NCBI RefSeq assembly: GCF_002104515.1
Contig: NZ_NBOE01000004.1
Location: 186,001-250,000, forward strand
Direction of reading: 5' to 3'
Origin: Colwellia polaris
GTDB lineage: Bacteria > Pseudomonadota > Gammaproteobacteria > Enterobacterales > Alteromonadaceae
DNA length: 64,000 nucleotides
This document shows positions 8,712 to 18,650 of this stretch, in pieces. The first letter of the stretch is position 1. Each line of letters starts with the position of its first letter. Both the position numbers and the translations under genes were made by a program. The notes beneath the pieces were generated by a model. It ran no database searches. It saw only the letters and a list, made by a program, of their open reading frames with translations, and had not been told where the DNA came from.

Positions 8712-9761
8712 TTATAACGGATACCATTCACGATTTTCCTTAAGAATAAACCAAGGTTTTGAAAACCAATAATAACGTCCTGGCTCACTTATACTCGGTG
8801 CAGTACAGTTGCAACGTACACGGCCTGGCTTTAGAGGCGCGCTAAAATTAATAACAAAGGTTTTATCATCTTGCCATTCGATTTTTTGTCTACCTAGCCC
8901 TGAAATATAGCAATGCAGTTGGTCTGGCGAGAAATCCTCTTCCTCAACAGTCATGGTAATTGAAGTTGCTTGACCTTGTTCAAAAATGGTTTTCAAGTTG
9001 TCGCCCTTTAATTGAATATTAAAAGGCAATGATTCTAACTTGTCACGTAGGCTTGAAAGTTGGTCATACGGTTGTGATGCAGGGAAACGTGGAATACTGG
9101 TTAGGTCAGTATGTACACCAACAGCGCCTGATTGTTGAGAAAAAGCGACAAAATTATTATCACGTACCCATTGCTGAACTTCAGGACTAAATTCACCATA
9201 AGGGTAAGCAAAATAACGCCAACTTTGGCCGGTTTCAGCTTTAATAATTTCTTCAGCGCGTAATAAGCTTTCTGTATTTTTTGCTAACCAAGCTTGGCTG
9301 GTTACGCCGTCTGGTATACGCGCTAGTGAATCATGCTCCATGCCATGATTGGCAATAATTACCCCGTCATCAGCCATTGCTTTTAGTTGTTGCCATGACA
9401 GAAAGTGTGAAGTGTTTTGTCCAACAATGCCGGGATTTATAAATATGGTAAAAGGAAAGTTATGTTTATCTAGTATAGGTTTACCATTGGTTAAAATATC
9501 TATGTAGGCATCATCGAATGTGATCACCACCGTTTTGTCAGGTAAGGTCTTTTGCTGTTGTATAGCGTCCATTACCGTCGATAGAGCAACAACTTTAAAG
9601 TTATTGTCTTGCAAATATTGCATATGCTTTGAAAATTGCTCGGGCGAAATACTCGTACTTGCTGGCGTGTCTTCACTTACATGATGATATTGCAATATAA
9701 CAGTAGCAAAACTAGAGAAGTGTAAGCACAAGCACAATGCTGCCAAGAGACGGTATTTCAT
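8712..9761 (-). CDS. Secreted polysaccharide deacetylase (NodB-type, CE4)
   Basis: A 349-aa exported protein with a signal peptide (residues 1-19, ending in FSSFA). The NodB fold carries the CE4 signature: TFDD with D83-D84, and the metal ligands H139 and H143 in NHGMEHD, followed by FAYPYGEFSP. The C-terminal 120 residues form a separate beta-rich region. It should remove N- or O-acetyl groups from a cell-surface or environmental glycan; the substrate cannot be read from sequence. It is transcribed divergently from the MATE exporter across a 98-bp gap. Confidence 0.88.
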   Translation of the reverse strand: MKYRLLAALCLCLHFSSFATVILQYHHVSEDTPASTSISPEQFSKHMQYLQDNNFKVVALSTVMDAIQQQKTLPDKTVVITFDDAYIDILTNGKPILDKHNFPFTIFINPGIVGQNTSHFLSWQQLKAMADDGVIIANHGMEHDSLARIPDGVTSQAWLAKNTESLLRAEEIIKAETGQSWRYFAYPYGEFSPEVQQWVRDNNFVAFSQQSGAVGVHTDLTSIPRFPASQPYDQLSSLRDKLESLPFNIQLKGDNLKTIFEQGQATSITMTVEEEDFSPDQLHCYISGLGRQKIEWQDDKTFVINFSAPLKPGRVRCNCTAPSISEPGRYYWFSKPWFILKENREWYPL

Positions 9762-9859
9762 GGTAATCTTCCTGCAAAATAAGAGACATTAAAAGCACAG
9801 GTAAAATAGCTTTTTTTTCGCTATAGATACAGCCCAATTCATAACAAAGGTCAGTTTTT

Positions 9860-11191
9860 TTGAAATTCAATGATATAGAACAGCATAAACAACTGTTCGT
9901 ACTTGCGTTACCGATGATTTTATCAAATATTACCGCACCATTATTGGGGTTGGTAGACACCGCGGTTATCGGGCATTTATCTCATTCTTATTATTTGGGT
10001 GGCAGTACAGTAGGTGCGATGATTATTACAGTTATTACATGGCTGTGTGGTTTTTTGCGTATGTCGACTACCGGACTATCAGCACAAGCATTTGGTGAAA
10101 AAAATGACCAAAGAAACTGTTTGATTTTACTCCGTGGCATTATTGTCGCTTTTAGTATTGGCTTAACCGTTATTTTACTGCAAGGTGTTTACCTTGATGT
10201 AGCGCTAGCACTTGCCGGTGGCTCCGAACAAGTGCAATTTTATGCGAAAGAATACAGTGCTATACGCATTTGGGGCTTACCTGCGGCTTTAGCAAATTTA
10301 GTCATTATGGGTTGGCTACTTGGTAACCATCAAGCAAAAGCCGTAATGTGGCTCATTATTGCCACAAACTTAATAAATTTAGGCTTAGATTTATTGTTTG
10401 TTATGGGCTTTGGCTGGCAAGTTAAAGGTGTGGCATTTGCGACACTTATTTCAGAATACAGTGGTTTGCTTATTGGTTTAGCCTTTGTATTTAAAAACTT
10501 TCAGCAAAAGTTTATTGGCTTGTTTAGCAGTTTTCAGCACTTATTAAGCGAGGTAGCTGAGCGCTCAGCTTTACTTAGCTACTTTAAGCTTAATCGAGAT
10601 ATTTTAATTCGAACTTTATGCTTAGAAGTTTGCTTTGTTTTTATGACCTTCCAAGGAGCAAGGTTAGGTGATGACGTTATAGCTGCTAATGCCATTTTAA
10701 TGAATTTTTTATTGTTAATATCGTTTGGGCTAGATGGAATTGCTAATGCCGCCGAAGTCATGGTTGGAAAAGCAAAAGGTGAGAACAACCAAAAAAGCAT
10801 GTTTGTCAGCGTAAATATTGCCTTGTTCTGGACTGGAATTTTTGCCCTTTGCTACAGCGTGTTATTTTATCTTGCTGGCCGATATTTCATTTTAGCTATT
10901 AGTGATATAACTGCCGTAGTTGACTATGCTCAGCAACATTTATTCTGGATAGTAGCGCTGCCATTATTGGCGTGTTGGTGTTATTTATACGACGGTGTTT
11001 ATGTAGGTTTAATGCAAGCACATATTATGAGAAACAGTATGCTTATTGCTACCTTTGGCTGCTTTTTCCCCGTATGGTGGTTATTACAAGATTACGGAAA
11101 CCATGGGCTGTGGGCGGCATTTTGTGTGTTTATGTTAGCGCGTGGCGTAACTTTGGCTTGGCATTATCAACGTAATAAAAATGCATTTTAA
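9860..11191 (+). CDS. MATE family efflux transporter, DinF-like
   Basis: A 443-aa, twelve-helix exporter expected to use a Na+ or H+ gradient. The N-terminus carries the MATE pattern LPMILSNITAPLLGLVDTAVIGHL, and the two halves repeat the fold. It resembles DinF-type members more than NorM. The start appears to be TTG at 9860, supported by AAAGG at 9846-9850 with 9-nt spacing; no in-frame ATG occurs before the first helix. Confidence 0.88.
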   Translation: MKFNDIEQHKQLFVLALPMILSNITAPLLGLVDTAVIGHLSHSYYLGGSTVGAMIITVITWLCGFLRMSTTGLSAQAFGEKNDQRNCLILLRGIIVAFSIGLTVILLQGVYLDVALALAGGSEQVQFYAKEYSAIRIWGLPAALANLVIMGWLLGNHQAKAVMWLIIATNLINLGLDLLFVMGFGWQVKGVAFATLISEYSGLLIGLAFVFKNFQQKFIGLFSSFQHLLSEVAERSALLSYFKLNRDILIRTLCLEVCFVFMTFQGARLGDDVIAANAILMNFLLLISFGLDGIANAAEVMVGKAKGENNQKSMFVSVNIALFWTGIFALCYSVLFYLAGRYFILAISDITAVVDYAQQHLFWIVALPLLACWCYLYDGVYVGLMQAHIMRNSMLIATFGCFFPVWWLLQDYGNHGLWAAFCVFMLARGVTLAWHYQRNKNAF

Positions 11192-11239
11192 CGACTTTAG
11201 GGGTTAAGGGTTTTAACGCTTTATTATACTACTTGTACT

Positions 11240-11476
11240 TTATGGCTTGGTGCGATTAAAAATATGATACAACCGATTAGCAAATAACCCGACATAACCA
11301 TAAATAGCCAATAAACACCCACAAGCTAAAATAATAAGACCTATTATTTGCCAAATATGGCTGTAATAAAGGCCTAGAAATATAAAACAAGCGCCAATAA
11401 TAAAAAGGCCAAGTCCTCTGAGAAAACGCTGCATTGAACGTTGAGGATCTTGGCCAAGTTTTTCTAATAATGACAT
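11240..11476 (-). CDS. Small two-helix membrane protein, unknown
   Basis: A 78-aa protein. A polar N-terminus (MSLLEKLGQDPQRSMQRF) is followed by two close hydrophobic helices at about residues 20-40 and 44-64 and a basic tail. I do not recognise a family. It lies 22 bp downstream of nfuA on the same strand and may be read from the same transcript. Confidence 0.65.
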   Translation of the reverse strand: MSLLEKLGQDPQRSMQRFLRGLGLFIIGACFIFLGLYYSHIWQIIGLIILACGCLLAIYGYVGLFANRLYHIFNRTKP

Positions 11477-11498
11477 TTGTAACGAGTGCTAATTGTGT

Positions 11499-12080
11499 TT
11501 AGTAATAAGAATGCTCACCACGTTCGTGTTCAGTCATATCTTTAACACCTTTAATCTCATCACCCATCATGTCGATTAACTGTTTTTCTATGCCGTCTTT
11601 AACCGTAACATCAATTTGAGCACAACCATTACAGCCACCGCCAAATTGTAATACCGCATAACCGTCATCGGTAATTTCCATTAAAGTACATTCACCGCCA
11701 TGGCCAGCCAATTGTGGATTTACTTCAGACTTTAAGAAATAATCAACACGTTCAAATAAAGGCGCGTCATCACCTACTTTACGTAGTTTAGCATTTGGCG
11801 CTTTTAGGGTTAATTGAGAACCCATTTGGTCGGTGGTGAAATCAATTTCAGCTTCTTCTAAAAATGATTTGCTATCGGCATCAATGTAAGCAGAAAAATG
11901 TTCAAATTTTAGTTCAATATCGTCAGCTTCAACAGCGTCAGCTGGACAGTACGATACACCACATTCTGCGCTTGCTGTGCCCGGGTTTACAACAAAAACG
12001 CGGATACTTGTACCTTCTGCTTGACCAGAAAGTAGTTTTACAAAATGTTCTTGTGCAGTTTCTGAAATGTTAATCATCAT
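11499..12080 (-). CDS. nfuA: Fe-S biogenesis protein NfuA
   Basis: Carrier that receives [4Fe-4S] clusters and passes them to client enzymes, especially under oxidative or iron stress. The 193 aa comprise an N-terminal degenerate A-type domain and a C-terminal Nfu domain with the cluster-binding C150-x2-C153 in [18 protein letters not shown]. Length matches the E. coli protein. In enterobacteria nfuA lies beside comF/gntX and bioH; here a peptidase gene separates them. Confidence 0.96.
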   Translation of the reverse strand: MMINISETAQEHFVKLLSGQAEGTSIRVFVVNPGTASAECGVSYCPADAVEADDIELKFEHFSAYIDADSKSFLEEAEIDFTTDQMGSQLTLKAPNAKLRKVGDDAPLFERVDYFLKSEVNPQLAGHGGECTLMEITDDGYAVLQFGGGCNGCAQIDVTVKDGIEKQLIDMMGDEIKGVKDMTEHERGEHSYY

Positions 12081-12329
12081 ACTAGTTTACTCTCACTACT
12101 GGGTGGAACTTTTTACAGGCATTGAATTTTCAATACCCGACTATTTTACTCAAGTATCTTCATTTTACTCTGCTCTGTCGTTTGGCGCTAGTCCTAGATG
12201 GCATAATTTATACAGCTAAAATTTTAAAAATTATCTAACCAAAAGATAAACCCTTAATTCTGAGAAGAAAACTAGTTCAAACGCCATAATTTTGTTATTT
12301 TATCAGGTAACTAATTAAGGAATGCTCGT

Positions 12330-14882
12330 ATGTCGTTATCGCTGTGTCGAATTGTAATTTTTTGTTTATTTAGTCTCTCGTTTACTGTTTTAAGTGCCAG
12401 CGTAAGTACGTATTTACCCAAAGGTAGTGATTATCAGCAAACAATACCTACGCCAGAGTCTGTATTAGGCTTTGGTATCGGTGAACGTCATCCTCGCCAT
12501 GATCAAATCTTAAGTTATTTACATCAAGTAGCGGCAACTGCTGATCGCGTTAATATTGCTGAAATGGGCCGAACCACGCAATTTCGTTCACAAGTATTAC
12601 TCACTATTTCTAGTCCAGAAAACCTTAGCAATATAGATGATATTCTAGCAAGACGCTCAGACATAGCGGCCTCATCTAAAGATCCTATTGTTGTTTGGCT
12701 TGGATACAGTGTACATGGCGATGAAATAAGTGGCACTAATGCTGCCATGGTAGTGGCATATCATTTAGCCGCTTCACAAGATAAAGCTGTGGCTGATATG
12801 CTCGACGATACGATTATCGTGATAGAGCCCAGTTTAAACCCCGATGGTATGGACAGATTTGTAAATTGGGTAACAACCCATCGCGGTATCTCGGAAAATT
12901 CGGATCCAAATCATATTGAGCATCATCAATCTTGGCGCACTGGTCGTACTAATCATTTTGGCTTTGATTTAAACCGTGATTGGTTGTTGTTATCTCAAAA
13001 AGAGAGTCAAAATCGTTTACCCTATTTTCACCAATACCAACCCAATGTCTTGGGCGACTTTCATGAAATGGGCGCAAACGGTAGTTATTTCTTTCAGCCC
13101 GGTATTCCAACGCGAACTCATCCATTAACACCAGCCAAAAATACTGAATTAACGCAGTTGTTAGCGACTTATCATGCTAAAGCACTTGATACGCAAGATC
13201 GTTTATATTACAGCGAAGAAAGCTTTGACGACTTTTATTACGGCAAGGGCTCTACTTATCCTGACATTAATGGCGGTATTGGCGTTTTGTTTGAACAGGC
13301 AAGTAGTCGAGGCCTACAGCAAGATACAGTGAATGGTTTATTAACCTTTGAGTACGGCATTCAAAATCAAGTATTAACGTCGTTATCAACCATTGAAGGG
13401 GCATGGAAAAACCAAGCGAAATTCAAAGATTATCGTCGAGACTTTTTTAAACAAGCCCAAAAGCAAGCCAGTGATGAAAACTTTAACGGTTATATTTTTA
13501 CTGAAACACAAGACAATTACCGCTTAAAAACTTTTCTAAGCAAGTTGCAGCAACATCAAATTAAAGTTTATCCGCTCAAGCAAGATTACAAACGCCATGA
13601 ACTCACCTATATCGCTGAACAAAGCTACTATGTTCCATTAGCACAGCCTCAGTATCGTGTAATTAAAGCCTTATTTAATCAAGATAAAAACTTTAAAGAT
13701 AATACCTTTTATGATGTCTCTGGTTGGACATTACCGCTAGCGATGAATATAAAGTTTGATCAAGTTAGCAGCACTTGGGGCTTAAAAACTCAAGATAAGC
13801 CTTGGCGAGAAATGGTGGTAGAAACAGCCGAATTTGATAACTCTGCTTACGCTTATGTATTTGAGTGGCATGAATTCTTAGCCCCAAAACTGTTACACAA
13901 AATTGCTCAAGCTAACATCAAAGCAAAGGTGGCTACTAAAGACTTCTCCGCGGCAGTTAACGGCGAAGTTAAAACGTTCAGCCCTGGTACTATTATTGTA
14001 CCTGCAGGGATTCAAAATGTTGAAAATTGGCGCAAAATTTTAGCTGACTTTGCTACACAAAGCCAAATACCACTGAACGCTTTAGTTACAGGATTAACCA
14101 CCAAAGGCATTGATATTGGTAGCAGCTCGTTTCGTCCAATATCAGCACCGAAAGTATTGTTAGTTGGCGGTAAAGGTGTATCTCAATATGAAGCGGCTGA
14201 AATGCTTTATTATCTCGACAATTTACTAGAAATACCGGTAACTGTAGTTGAAATGCAAAGGTTAGCGGCCATTGATTTAGCCAGTTATAGCCACATTATT
14301 ATGGTTGACGGTAAGTACAAAGCATTAAGCACTCAGTTCGTAGGTAAGTTTGCCTCATGGATGGCAAATGGTGGCGTTATTTTTAGCCAGAAAAGTGCAG
14401 CTAAATGGCTGTCGTCGAATGAGATCTTAAAAATGGATTTTGTTAGCAAAAACCATATTGACCAATTGTTTGACACTGAAAAGCTCACTTATGGTGATAA
14501 AGAAAAACTGTCGGCTAGAAAACGCATTGCCGGCGCAATTTTTCAAGCCGAACTTGATATTAGTCATCCACTTGCCTTCGGTTATGAACAAAGTGATTTA
14601 CCAGTATTTCGTAACAGTACAATCATTATGCAGCAAACAAACGAGCCTTTTATTACCGTTGCAAAATACAGTAAAAGCCCTTTATTAAGTGGCTATTCGG
14701 ATAAAAATTTAGTTAATCGTTTAGCAAATAACCCAACACTTGTTGCTCATAATGTCGGTAAAGGACGCGTTATTGCGAGTACAGATAATTTAGTTTTTAG
14801 AGGTTACTTTTTAGGTAGTATGAAAATAGTGGCAAACAGTCTATTTTTTGCGAAAGCATTTAGTGCAACCTTAGCAGAGTAA
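12330..14882 (+). CDS. Secreted M14-family zinc carboxypeptidase
   Basis: An 850-aa exported metallopeptidase with a signal peptide at residues 1-23. The zinc site is intact: H129 and E132 in YSVHGDEISG, and H245 in LGDFHEMG. Substrate-binding NPDGMDRF and FDLNRDW motifs lie between them, and the likely catalytic Glu is E322 in VLFEQASSRG. The C-terminal half (after about residue 400) lacks catalytic motifs and has a glutamine-amidotransferase-like strand pattern. Marine Alteromonadales carry many such large M14 proteins for peptide scavenging. A strong terminator follows inside the convergent comF gene. Confidence 0.9.
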   Translation: MSLSLCRIVIFCLFSLSFTVLSASVSTYLPKGSDYQQTIPTPESVLGFGIGERHPRHDQILSYLHQVAATADRVNIAEMGRTTQFRSQVLLTISSPENLSNIDDILARRSDIAASSKDPIVVWLGYSVHGDEISGTNAAMVVAYHLAASQDKAVADMLDDTIIVIEPSLNPDGMDRFVNWVTTHRGISENSDPNHIEHHQSWRTGRTNHFGFDLNRDWLLLSQKESQNRLPYFHQYQPNVLGDFHEMGANGSYFFQPGIPTRTHPLTPAKNTELTQLLATYHAKALDTQDRLYYSEESFDDFYYGKGSTYPDINGGIGVLFEQASSRGLQQDTVNGLLTFEYGIQNQVLTSLSTIEGAWKNQAKFKDYRRDFFKQAQKQASDENFNGYIFTETQDNYRLKTFLSKLQQHQIKVYPLKQDYKRHELTYIAEQSYYVPLAQPQYRVIKALFNQDKNFKDNTFYDVSGWTLPLAMNIKFDQVSSTWGLKTQDKPWREMVVETAEFDNSAYAYVFEWHEFLAPKLLHKIAQANIKAKVATKDFSAAVNGEVKTFSPGTIIVPAGIQNVENWRKILADFATQSQIPLNALVTGLTTKGIDIGSSSFRPISAPKVLLVGGKGVSQYEAAEMLYYLDNLLEIPVTVVEMQRLAAIDLASYSHIIMVDGKYKALSTQFVGKFASWMANGGVIFSQKSAAKWLSSNEILKMDFVSKNHIDQLFDTEKLTYGDKEKLSARKRIAGAIFQAELDISHPLAFGYEQSDLPVFRNSTIIMQQTNEPFITVAKYSKSPLLSGYSDKNLVNRLANNPTLVAHNVGKGRVIASTDNLVFRGYFLGSMKIVANSLFFAKAFSATLAE

Positions 14883-14895
14883 GCAGAACGAGATA

Positions 14896-15675
14896 TTAGC
14901 CAACAGGAATGGCGATACAAATACTGAGGAGTGTAATATGTTGCACTCCTTTTTTTTTCAATATTTTACAGATTTCATTCGCTGTGGTGCCTGTCGTTAC
15001 TACGTCATCTATTAAAATAATATTTTTTGGTAAATCGTTAATGTGCTCAAGATTGACACTAAAAGCATTTTTTAAATTCTTACGGCGTTCAAATCCCGAC
15101 TTTCCTACCTGATTTTCAGTACATTTTTCTCTCGTTACTACACTAGCCTGATAAGGGTATTCAAATTTTTTAGCGAATTTTTGAGCAATTAAATGTGCTT
15201 GATTAAAGCCGCGAGTTTGCCATTTTTTAATGTGCAACGGCACCGATATGACTAAGGTATTAGTAGGAGTTAAATCGACATTTTCAACCACTAATAAATT
15301 ATGCCAATGATTAATAAGTAATTGACTTAACAGCTCAGAAAGTTCTGTTTTATATTGATATTTTAACTGACTAATCCAAGTGTCGAACGGCCACACATAA
15401 GGCGCGATAGCGACAAGATGGTCAAAATTATTTTTTGGAATAAGTTTTGTTACCGCAGGCCAAGTAAGCAGATCATAAGGCAAATATTGATAATTAAAAT
15501 AAGGTAAATCTGCTTGGCAAAACTGGCAAAGTAAAGGGTGAGTTTGGCAATCATTACCACATAAAAGGCAGCAGCTTATCTTCAGTCTAAAGCTTGAAAA
15601 CTGTTGGTGTAGTGTTAAAGCTAAATATTTTAGTATTGTCCTGTTTAAAGTATTGCCAAATTCCATTTTTAGCAT
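14896..15675 (-). CDS. comF: ComF family protein (GntX-like)
   Basis: A 259-aa phosphoribosyltransferase-like protein related to ComFC, needed for DNA uptake and recombination in naturally competent bacteria. An N-terminal zinc-ribbon carries CCLLCGNDC and CQFC. The C-terminal PRPP-binding motif is IILIDDVVTTGTTANE. The annotated ATG begins MLKMEFGN; a later start inside the first 30 residues is possible. Divergent from bioH, an arrangement conserved in gammaproteobacteria. Confidence 0.92.
   Translation of the reverse strand: MLKMEFGNTLNRTILKYLALTLHQQFSSFRLKISCCLLCGNDCQTHPLLCQFCQADLPYFNYQYLPYDLLTWPAVTKLIPKNNFDHLVAIAPYVWPFDTWISQLKYQYKTELSELLSQLLINHWHNLLVVENVDLTPTNTLVISVPLHIKKWQTRGFNQAHLIAQKFAKKFEYPYQASVVTREKCTENQVGKSGFERRKNLKNAFSVNLEHINDLPKNIILIDDVVTTGTTANEICKILKKKGVQHITLLSICIAIPVG
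14926..14958 (+). terminator. Rho-independent terminator of the M14 gene, embedded in comF
   Basis: A 7-bp stem AGGAGTG/CACTCCT (14927-14933 with 14944-14950) is followed by eight T residues. It serves the plus-strand peptidase gene but lies inside the 3' coding end of convergent comF. Confidence 0.85.
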
Positions 15676-15720
15676 CCATTGGTTAAACTATGCGCCAACC
15701 CGTTGTGGAGATTATAAGGC

Positions 15721-16515
15721 GTGATAAATAGCATGGCACAAAGATTAAAAATTGCGAGTAAAGGGCATGGCATTCCATTAGTGTTTATTCATGGTTGGGG
15801 ACTTAACTCTGCGGTTTGGCAGCCTTGCCTGGCGAATTTACAAGCAGACTTTGAAGTTATTACGGTTGATCTTCCCGGTTTTGCCAGCAATAGCGCAATG
15901 CAACTTGAGCAATATTCTTTAGTTGAAATAGCGAAAGAAATTATCTTGGCTGTGGGAAAACCCGCCATTTATGTCGGTTGGTCTTTAGGCGGATTAGTGG
16001 CTAGCCAAATAGCGATAAGTCATTCATCACAATTATTAGGACTGGTAACCGTTGCCAGCTCACCGCAATTTGTTGAACGCGATAATTGGCCGGGGATTAA
16101 AGCAAGTGTGTTGGCTTTATTTCATCAACAACTGGCGCAAGATACCACAAAAACCATCAGTAACTTTTTAAAAATTCAAGCCATGGGCAGCCCGCATATT
16201 CGCCAAGATATTAAAACTATTCGTGAATTAGTGATGCAGCACGAACAACCCACTCAGCAAGTGTTAGATAACTCATTAAGTTTATTAGAAACCTCAGATA
16301 TATCTGAGCAGTTACCTGGTATTCATCAACCATTTTTACGATTGTATGGCAAGCTTGATGGCTTAGTGCCTAAGCAAGTTATTAAGCTAGTCGATGAAAT
16401 TGTGCCAAGCAGCCAGTGTTATGTATTTGAGCAAGCTTCTCATGCACCCTTCATATCTCACCAGCGTGAGTTTTTAACGATATTAAAAAGCTGGGTTCTT
16501 AAAAGTTTTCCTTAA
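15721..16515 (+). CDS. bioH: Pimeloyl-ACP methyl ester carboxylesterase
   Basis: Alpha/beta hydrolase (264 aa) that removes the methyl group from pimeloyl-ACP methyl ester, ending the disguised fatty-acid stage of biotin synthesis. The catalytic triad is visible: S88 in GWSLGG, Asp in YGKLDGLVP and His in ASHAPFISH. FIHGWGLNSAVWQP gives the oxyanion region. Two starts are possible, GTG at 15721 with GGAG 10 nt upstream, or ATG at 15733; I kept the longer form. The position opposite comF supports BioH over a generic esterase. Confidence 0.93.
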   Translation: MINSMAQRLKIASKGHGIPLVFIHGWGLNSAVWQPCLANLQADFEVITVDLPGFASNSAMQLEQYSLVEIAKEIILAVGKPAIYVGWSLGGLVASQIAISHSSQLLGLVTVASSPQFVERDNWPGIKASVLALFHQQLAQDTTKTISNFLKIQAMGSPHIRQDIKTIRELVMQHEQPTQQVLDNSLSLLETSDISEQLPGIHQPFLRLYGKLDGLVPKQVIKLVDEIVPSSQCYVFEQASHAPFISHQREFLTILKSWVLKSFP

Positions 16516-16592
16516 AAAATACTCAGTTTACTTTTTGGCTGTTTTGGTTAATAATTAAACAGGTAACTAAAGGTAATAATTTAGGAGTTTTC

Positions 16593-16892
16593 ATGGAAAT
16601 TCAATCTGCTTTTAATGCCGGCGTGCAAGGCTTTCAAAAAGCTAATGAAAGTGCTTATAAGGCTGCCGAAGAAATAGCCACCAATGTTGGTATTACACCT
16701 GAAACTTATGGCATAGGTGGGCAAAGTAGCAACCAAGTTGCAGGGGCTACACCCGAAAGTTTAAACACCACAACGAATCTTACACAATCTGTGGTTGATT
16801 TACACGTGGCAGAATTTCAAGCTAAAGCATCTGCTAACGTAATTGAATCAGCAGATGAAAACCTTGGCACATTGTTAGACGTGCGCGTTTAA
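16593..16892 (+). CDS. Small protein with a flagellar-rod-like C-terminus
   Basis: A 99-aa protein preceded by AGGAG at good spacing. The C-terminal 40 residues (SVVDLHVAEFQAKASANV followed by IESADENLGTLLDVRV) resemble the C-terminal helix of rod and hook proteins such as FlgC, where VxLxxAQxxYxANxKVIxTADExLGxLxD is typical. The rod N-terminal motif is missing and no flagellar genes are nearby. It ends 5 bp before the HExxH protein gene, so the two are probably co-expressed. Function unknown. Confidence 0.75.
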   Translation: MEIQSAFNAGVQGFQKANESAYKAAEEIATNVGITPETYGIGGQSSNQVAGATPESLNTTTNLTQSVVDLHVAEFQAKASANVIESADENLGTLLDVRV

Positions 16893-16897
16893 TTACT

Positions 16898-17881
16898 ATG
16901 AATATCACGCCGCAAAGCAATCAACTTCCATTACCAACTGCTGTTAATTTGCAGACCGATAGCTTGCGCCGTGATAACCAACAAAGAGAAATAATTACCC
17001 GGCCAGAACCTTCTAGCCAATCAGCCGCTGAAAAAGGCGTTGCTTCAGATAAAGAGCGAGGTCGTACACCTGCTCAAAATAATCAACAAGTAGACTTCGC
17101 GAGTTTACGTAAACAAGCAGAGCTTGCTAACGATGTTATTGGCAATGGCTCAGGCCGTAATGCAGGTAACAATGAAAATTCAGAGCAAGGATCAGATCAA
17201 GAAAATAAAGATAGTTCTGCCGATTCAAAACAAGGTCAAAACGCTGCAACTGATTCGCAAAAATCTGATGCTGAAGTCTTAGCAGAAAAAGAGATTATTC
17301 GCGATTTAGAACTTCGTGATAAAGAAGTACGAACCCATGAAAGAGCCCATGCATCTGTGGGTGGTGCACATACTGGCGCACCAACTTACACGTATGAAAC
17401 TGGGCCTGATGGCAAAAAATATGCTGTTGAAGGAGAAGTCTCTGTAGACTTAACTCCCGTTGCTGGTGACCCGAAAGAAACCATTGCTAAAATGAAGCAA
17501 GTACAGGCTGCTGCTTTAGCACCTGTAGATCCATCTTCGCAAGATATTAGGGTTGCGGCATCTGCGGCAAGTATTATTATAGAAGCACAGTCAGAGTTAA
17601 TTAAAGCCAATGCAAACGCTGACAATGAAAAAGATGAACGTAGAAGCGGCGATTTATATCGCAACCAAGATTTACTGCAAAGTGATGAGAGCTTTGCAAA
17701 TAATGAAAGTAGTAAAGCGTTCGATCTACAAATCGAGCAAACTTTATCAGCACAAGAAATTATTGCGCCAAGTCGGTCTTTAGCGGTAGATCAAAGGGCG
17801 AACCGAATTGAACAATTTTATGCAAATATTAATCAAGCATACGAAAAACCAACAAGTCATCAGTTTGAGTTAACCGCTTAA
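16898..17881 (+). CDS. Putative metalloprotease, SprA-related family
   Basis: A 327-aa protein without an obvious signal peptide. A low-complexity, Gln/Asn/Ser-rich N-terminal half (about residues 1-125) precedes a conserved core. That core, starting near EKEIIRDLELRDKEVRTHERAHASVGG, carries H147-E148-x2-H151, a gluzincin-type HExxH zinc motif. GPDGKKYAVEGEVSVDLTPVAGDPKETIAKM follows, then an Ala-rich helix (AASAASIIIEAQSEL). These features match the SprA-related family, whose members are annotated as putative metalloproteases without proven substrate. It pairs with the preceding small gene, and a strong terminator follows. Confidence 0.82.
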   Translation: MNITPQSNQLPLPTAVNLQTDSLRRDNQQREIITRPEPSSQSAAEKGVASDKERGRTPAQNNQQVDFASLRKQAELANDVIGNGSGRNAGNNENSEQGSDQENKDSSADSKQGQNAATDSQKSDAEVLAEKEIIRDLELRDKEVRTHERAHASVGGAHTGAPTYTYETGPDGKKYAVEGEVSVDLTPVAGDPKETIAKMKQVQAAALAPVDPSSQDIRVAASAASIIIEAQSELIKANANADNEKDERRSGDLYRNQDLLQSDESFANNESSKAFDLQIEQTLSAQEIIAPSRSLAVDQRANRIEQFYANINQAYEKPTSHQFELTA

Positions 17882-17930
17882 CGCAAATAAAAACTTTAAA
17901 AATTGCCTTTAAATATCAGTTTCAATAAAT

Positions 17931-17957
17931 AAAAAGCCTGCAAATGCAGGCTTTTTT
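17931..17957. terminator. Bidirectional rho-independent terminator
   Basis: A perfect stem GCCTGCA/TGCAGGC (17936-17942 with 17945-17951) is flanked by A5 on the left and T6 on the right. It lies between the plus-strand SprA-related gene and minus-strand pyrE and can stop transcription both ways. Confidence 0.92.
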
Positions 17958-17990
17958 GTTTTATATGTTTTTCTTGGCTATTAAAGTTAT

Positions 17991-18632
17991 TTAAATACCA
18001 AAATTCTCACGATATTTTCTGATACTTACCAAACTATCAACCATGTCAGGTTGCTCTTCTAAGTAGCTGATCACGTCTGCTAGTGTCACGATAGAAATTA
18101 CTTTGGTATTAAAGTCACGTTCTACTTCTTGAATAGCAGAAAGCTCAGCTTGACCTTTTTCTTGTCGGTCTAAAGCAATTAATACACCTGATAACTCAGC
18201 GCCGTGTGCTTGAATAATTTCCATAGACTCACGAATGGCCGTTCCTGCAGTGATTACATCATCAACCAACATTACTTTACCTTCGAGGGCCGAGCCGACT
18301 AAACTACCGCCTTCACCGTGTTTTTTTGCTTCTTTACGGTTGAAACAATAAGGCATGTCGATATCGTAACTATCGGCAAGTGCTACTGCTGTGGTTGTGG
18401 CAATCGGAATACCTTTATATGCTGGGCCAAACAATAAATTATATTCTATTTTTGAATCTTGTAATGCCGCAGCGTAAAAACGCCCTAAACGGGCTAAGTC
18501 ACGACCTGTATTAAATAAACCAGCATTAAAGAAGTACGGGCTTGTTCTACCCGACTTTAATGTAAACTCGCCAAAACGTAATACTTGTTTAGCTAAAGCA
18601 AATTCAATAAATTCGCGTTGATAATCTTTCAT
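17991..18632 (-). CDS. pyrE: Orotate phosphoribosyltransferase
   Basis: Converts orotate and PRPP to orotidine 5'-phosphate in pyrimidine synthesis. It is 213 aa with the PRPP-binding motif [16 protein letters not shown] and the family loop [17 protein letters not shown]. It lies 18 bp downstream of rph in the rph-pyrE operon known from E. coli. I saw no clear attenuator in the gap. Confidence 0.97.
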   Translation of the reverse strand: MKDYQREFIEFALAKQVLRFGEFTLKSGRTSPYFFNAGLFNTGRDLARLGRFYAAALQDSKIEYNLLFGPAYKGIPIATTTAVALADSYDIDMPYCFNRKEAKKHGEGGSLVGSALEGKVMLVDDVITAGTAIRESMEIIQAHGAELSGVLIALDRQEKGQAELSAIQEVERDFNTKVISIVTLADVISYLEEQPDMVDSLVSIRKYRENFGI

Positions 18633-18650
18633 TTTCAGCTCCTAAATTGT

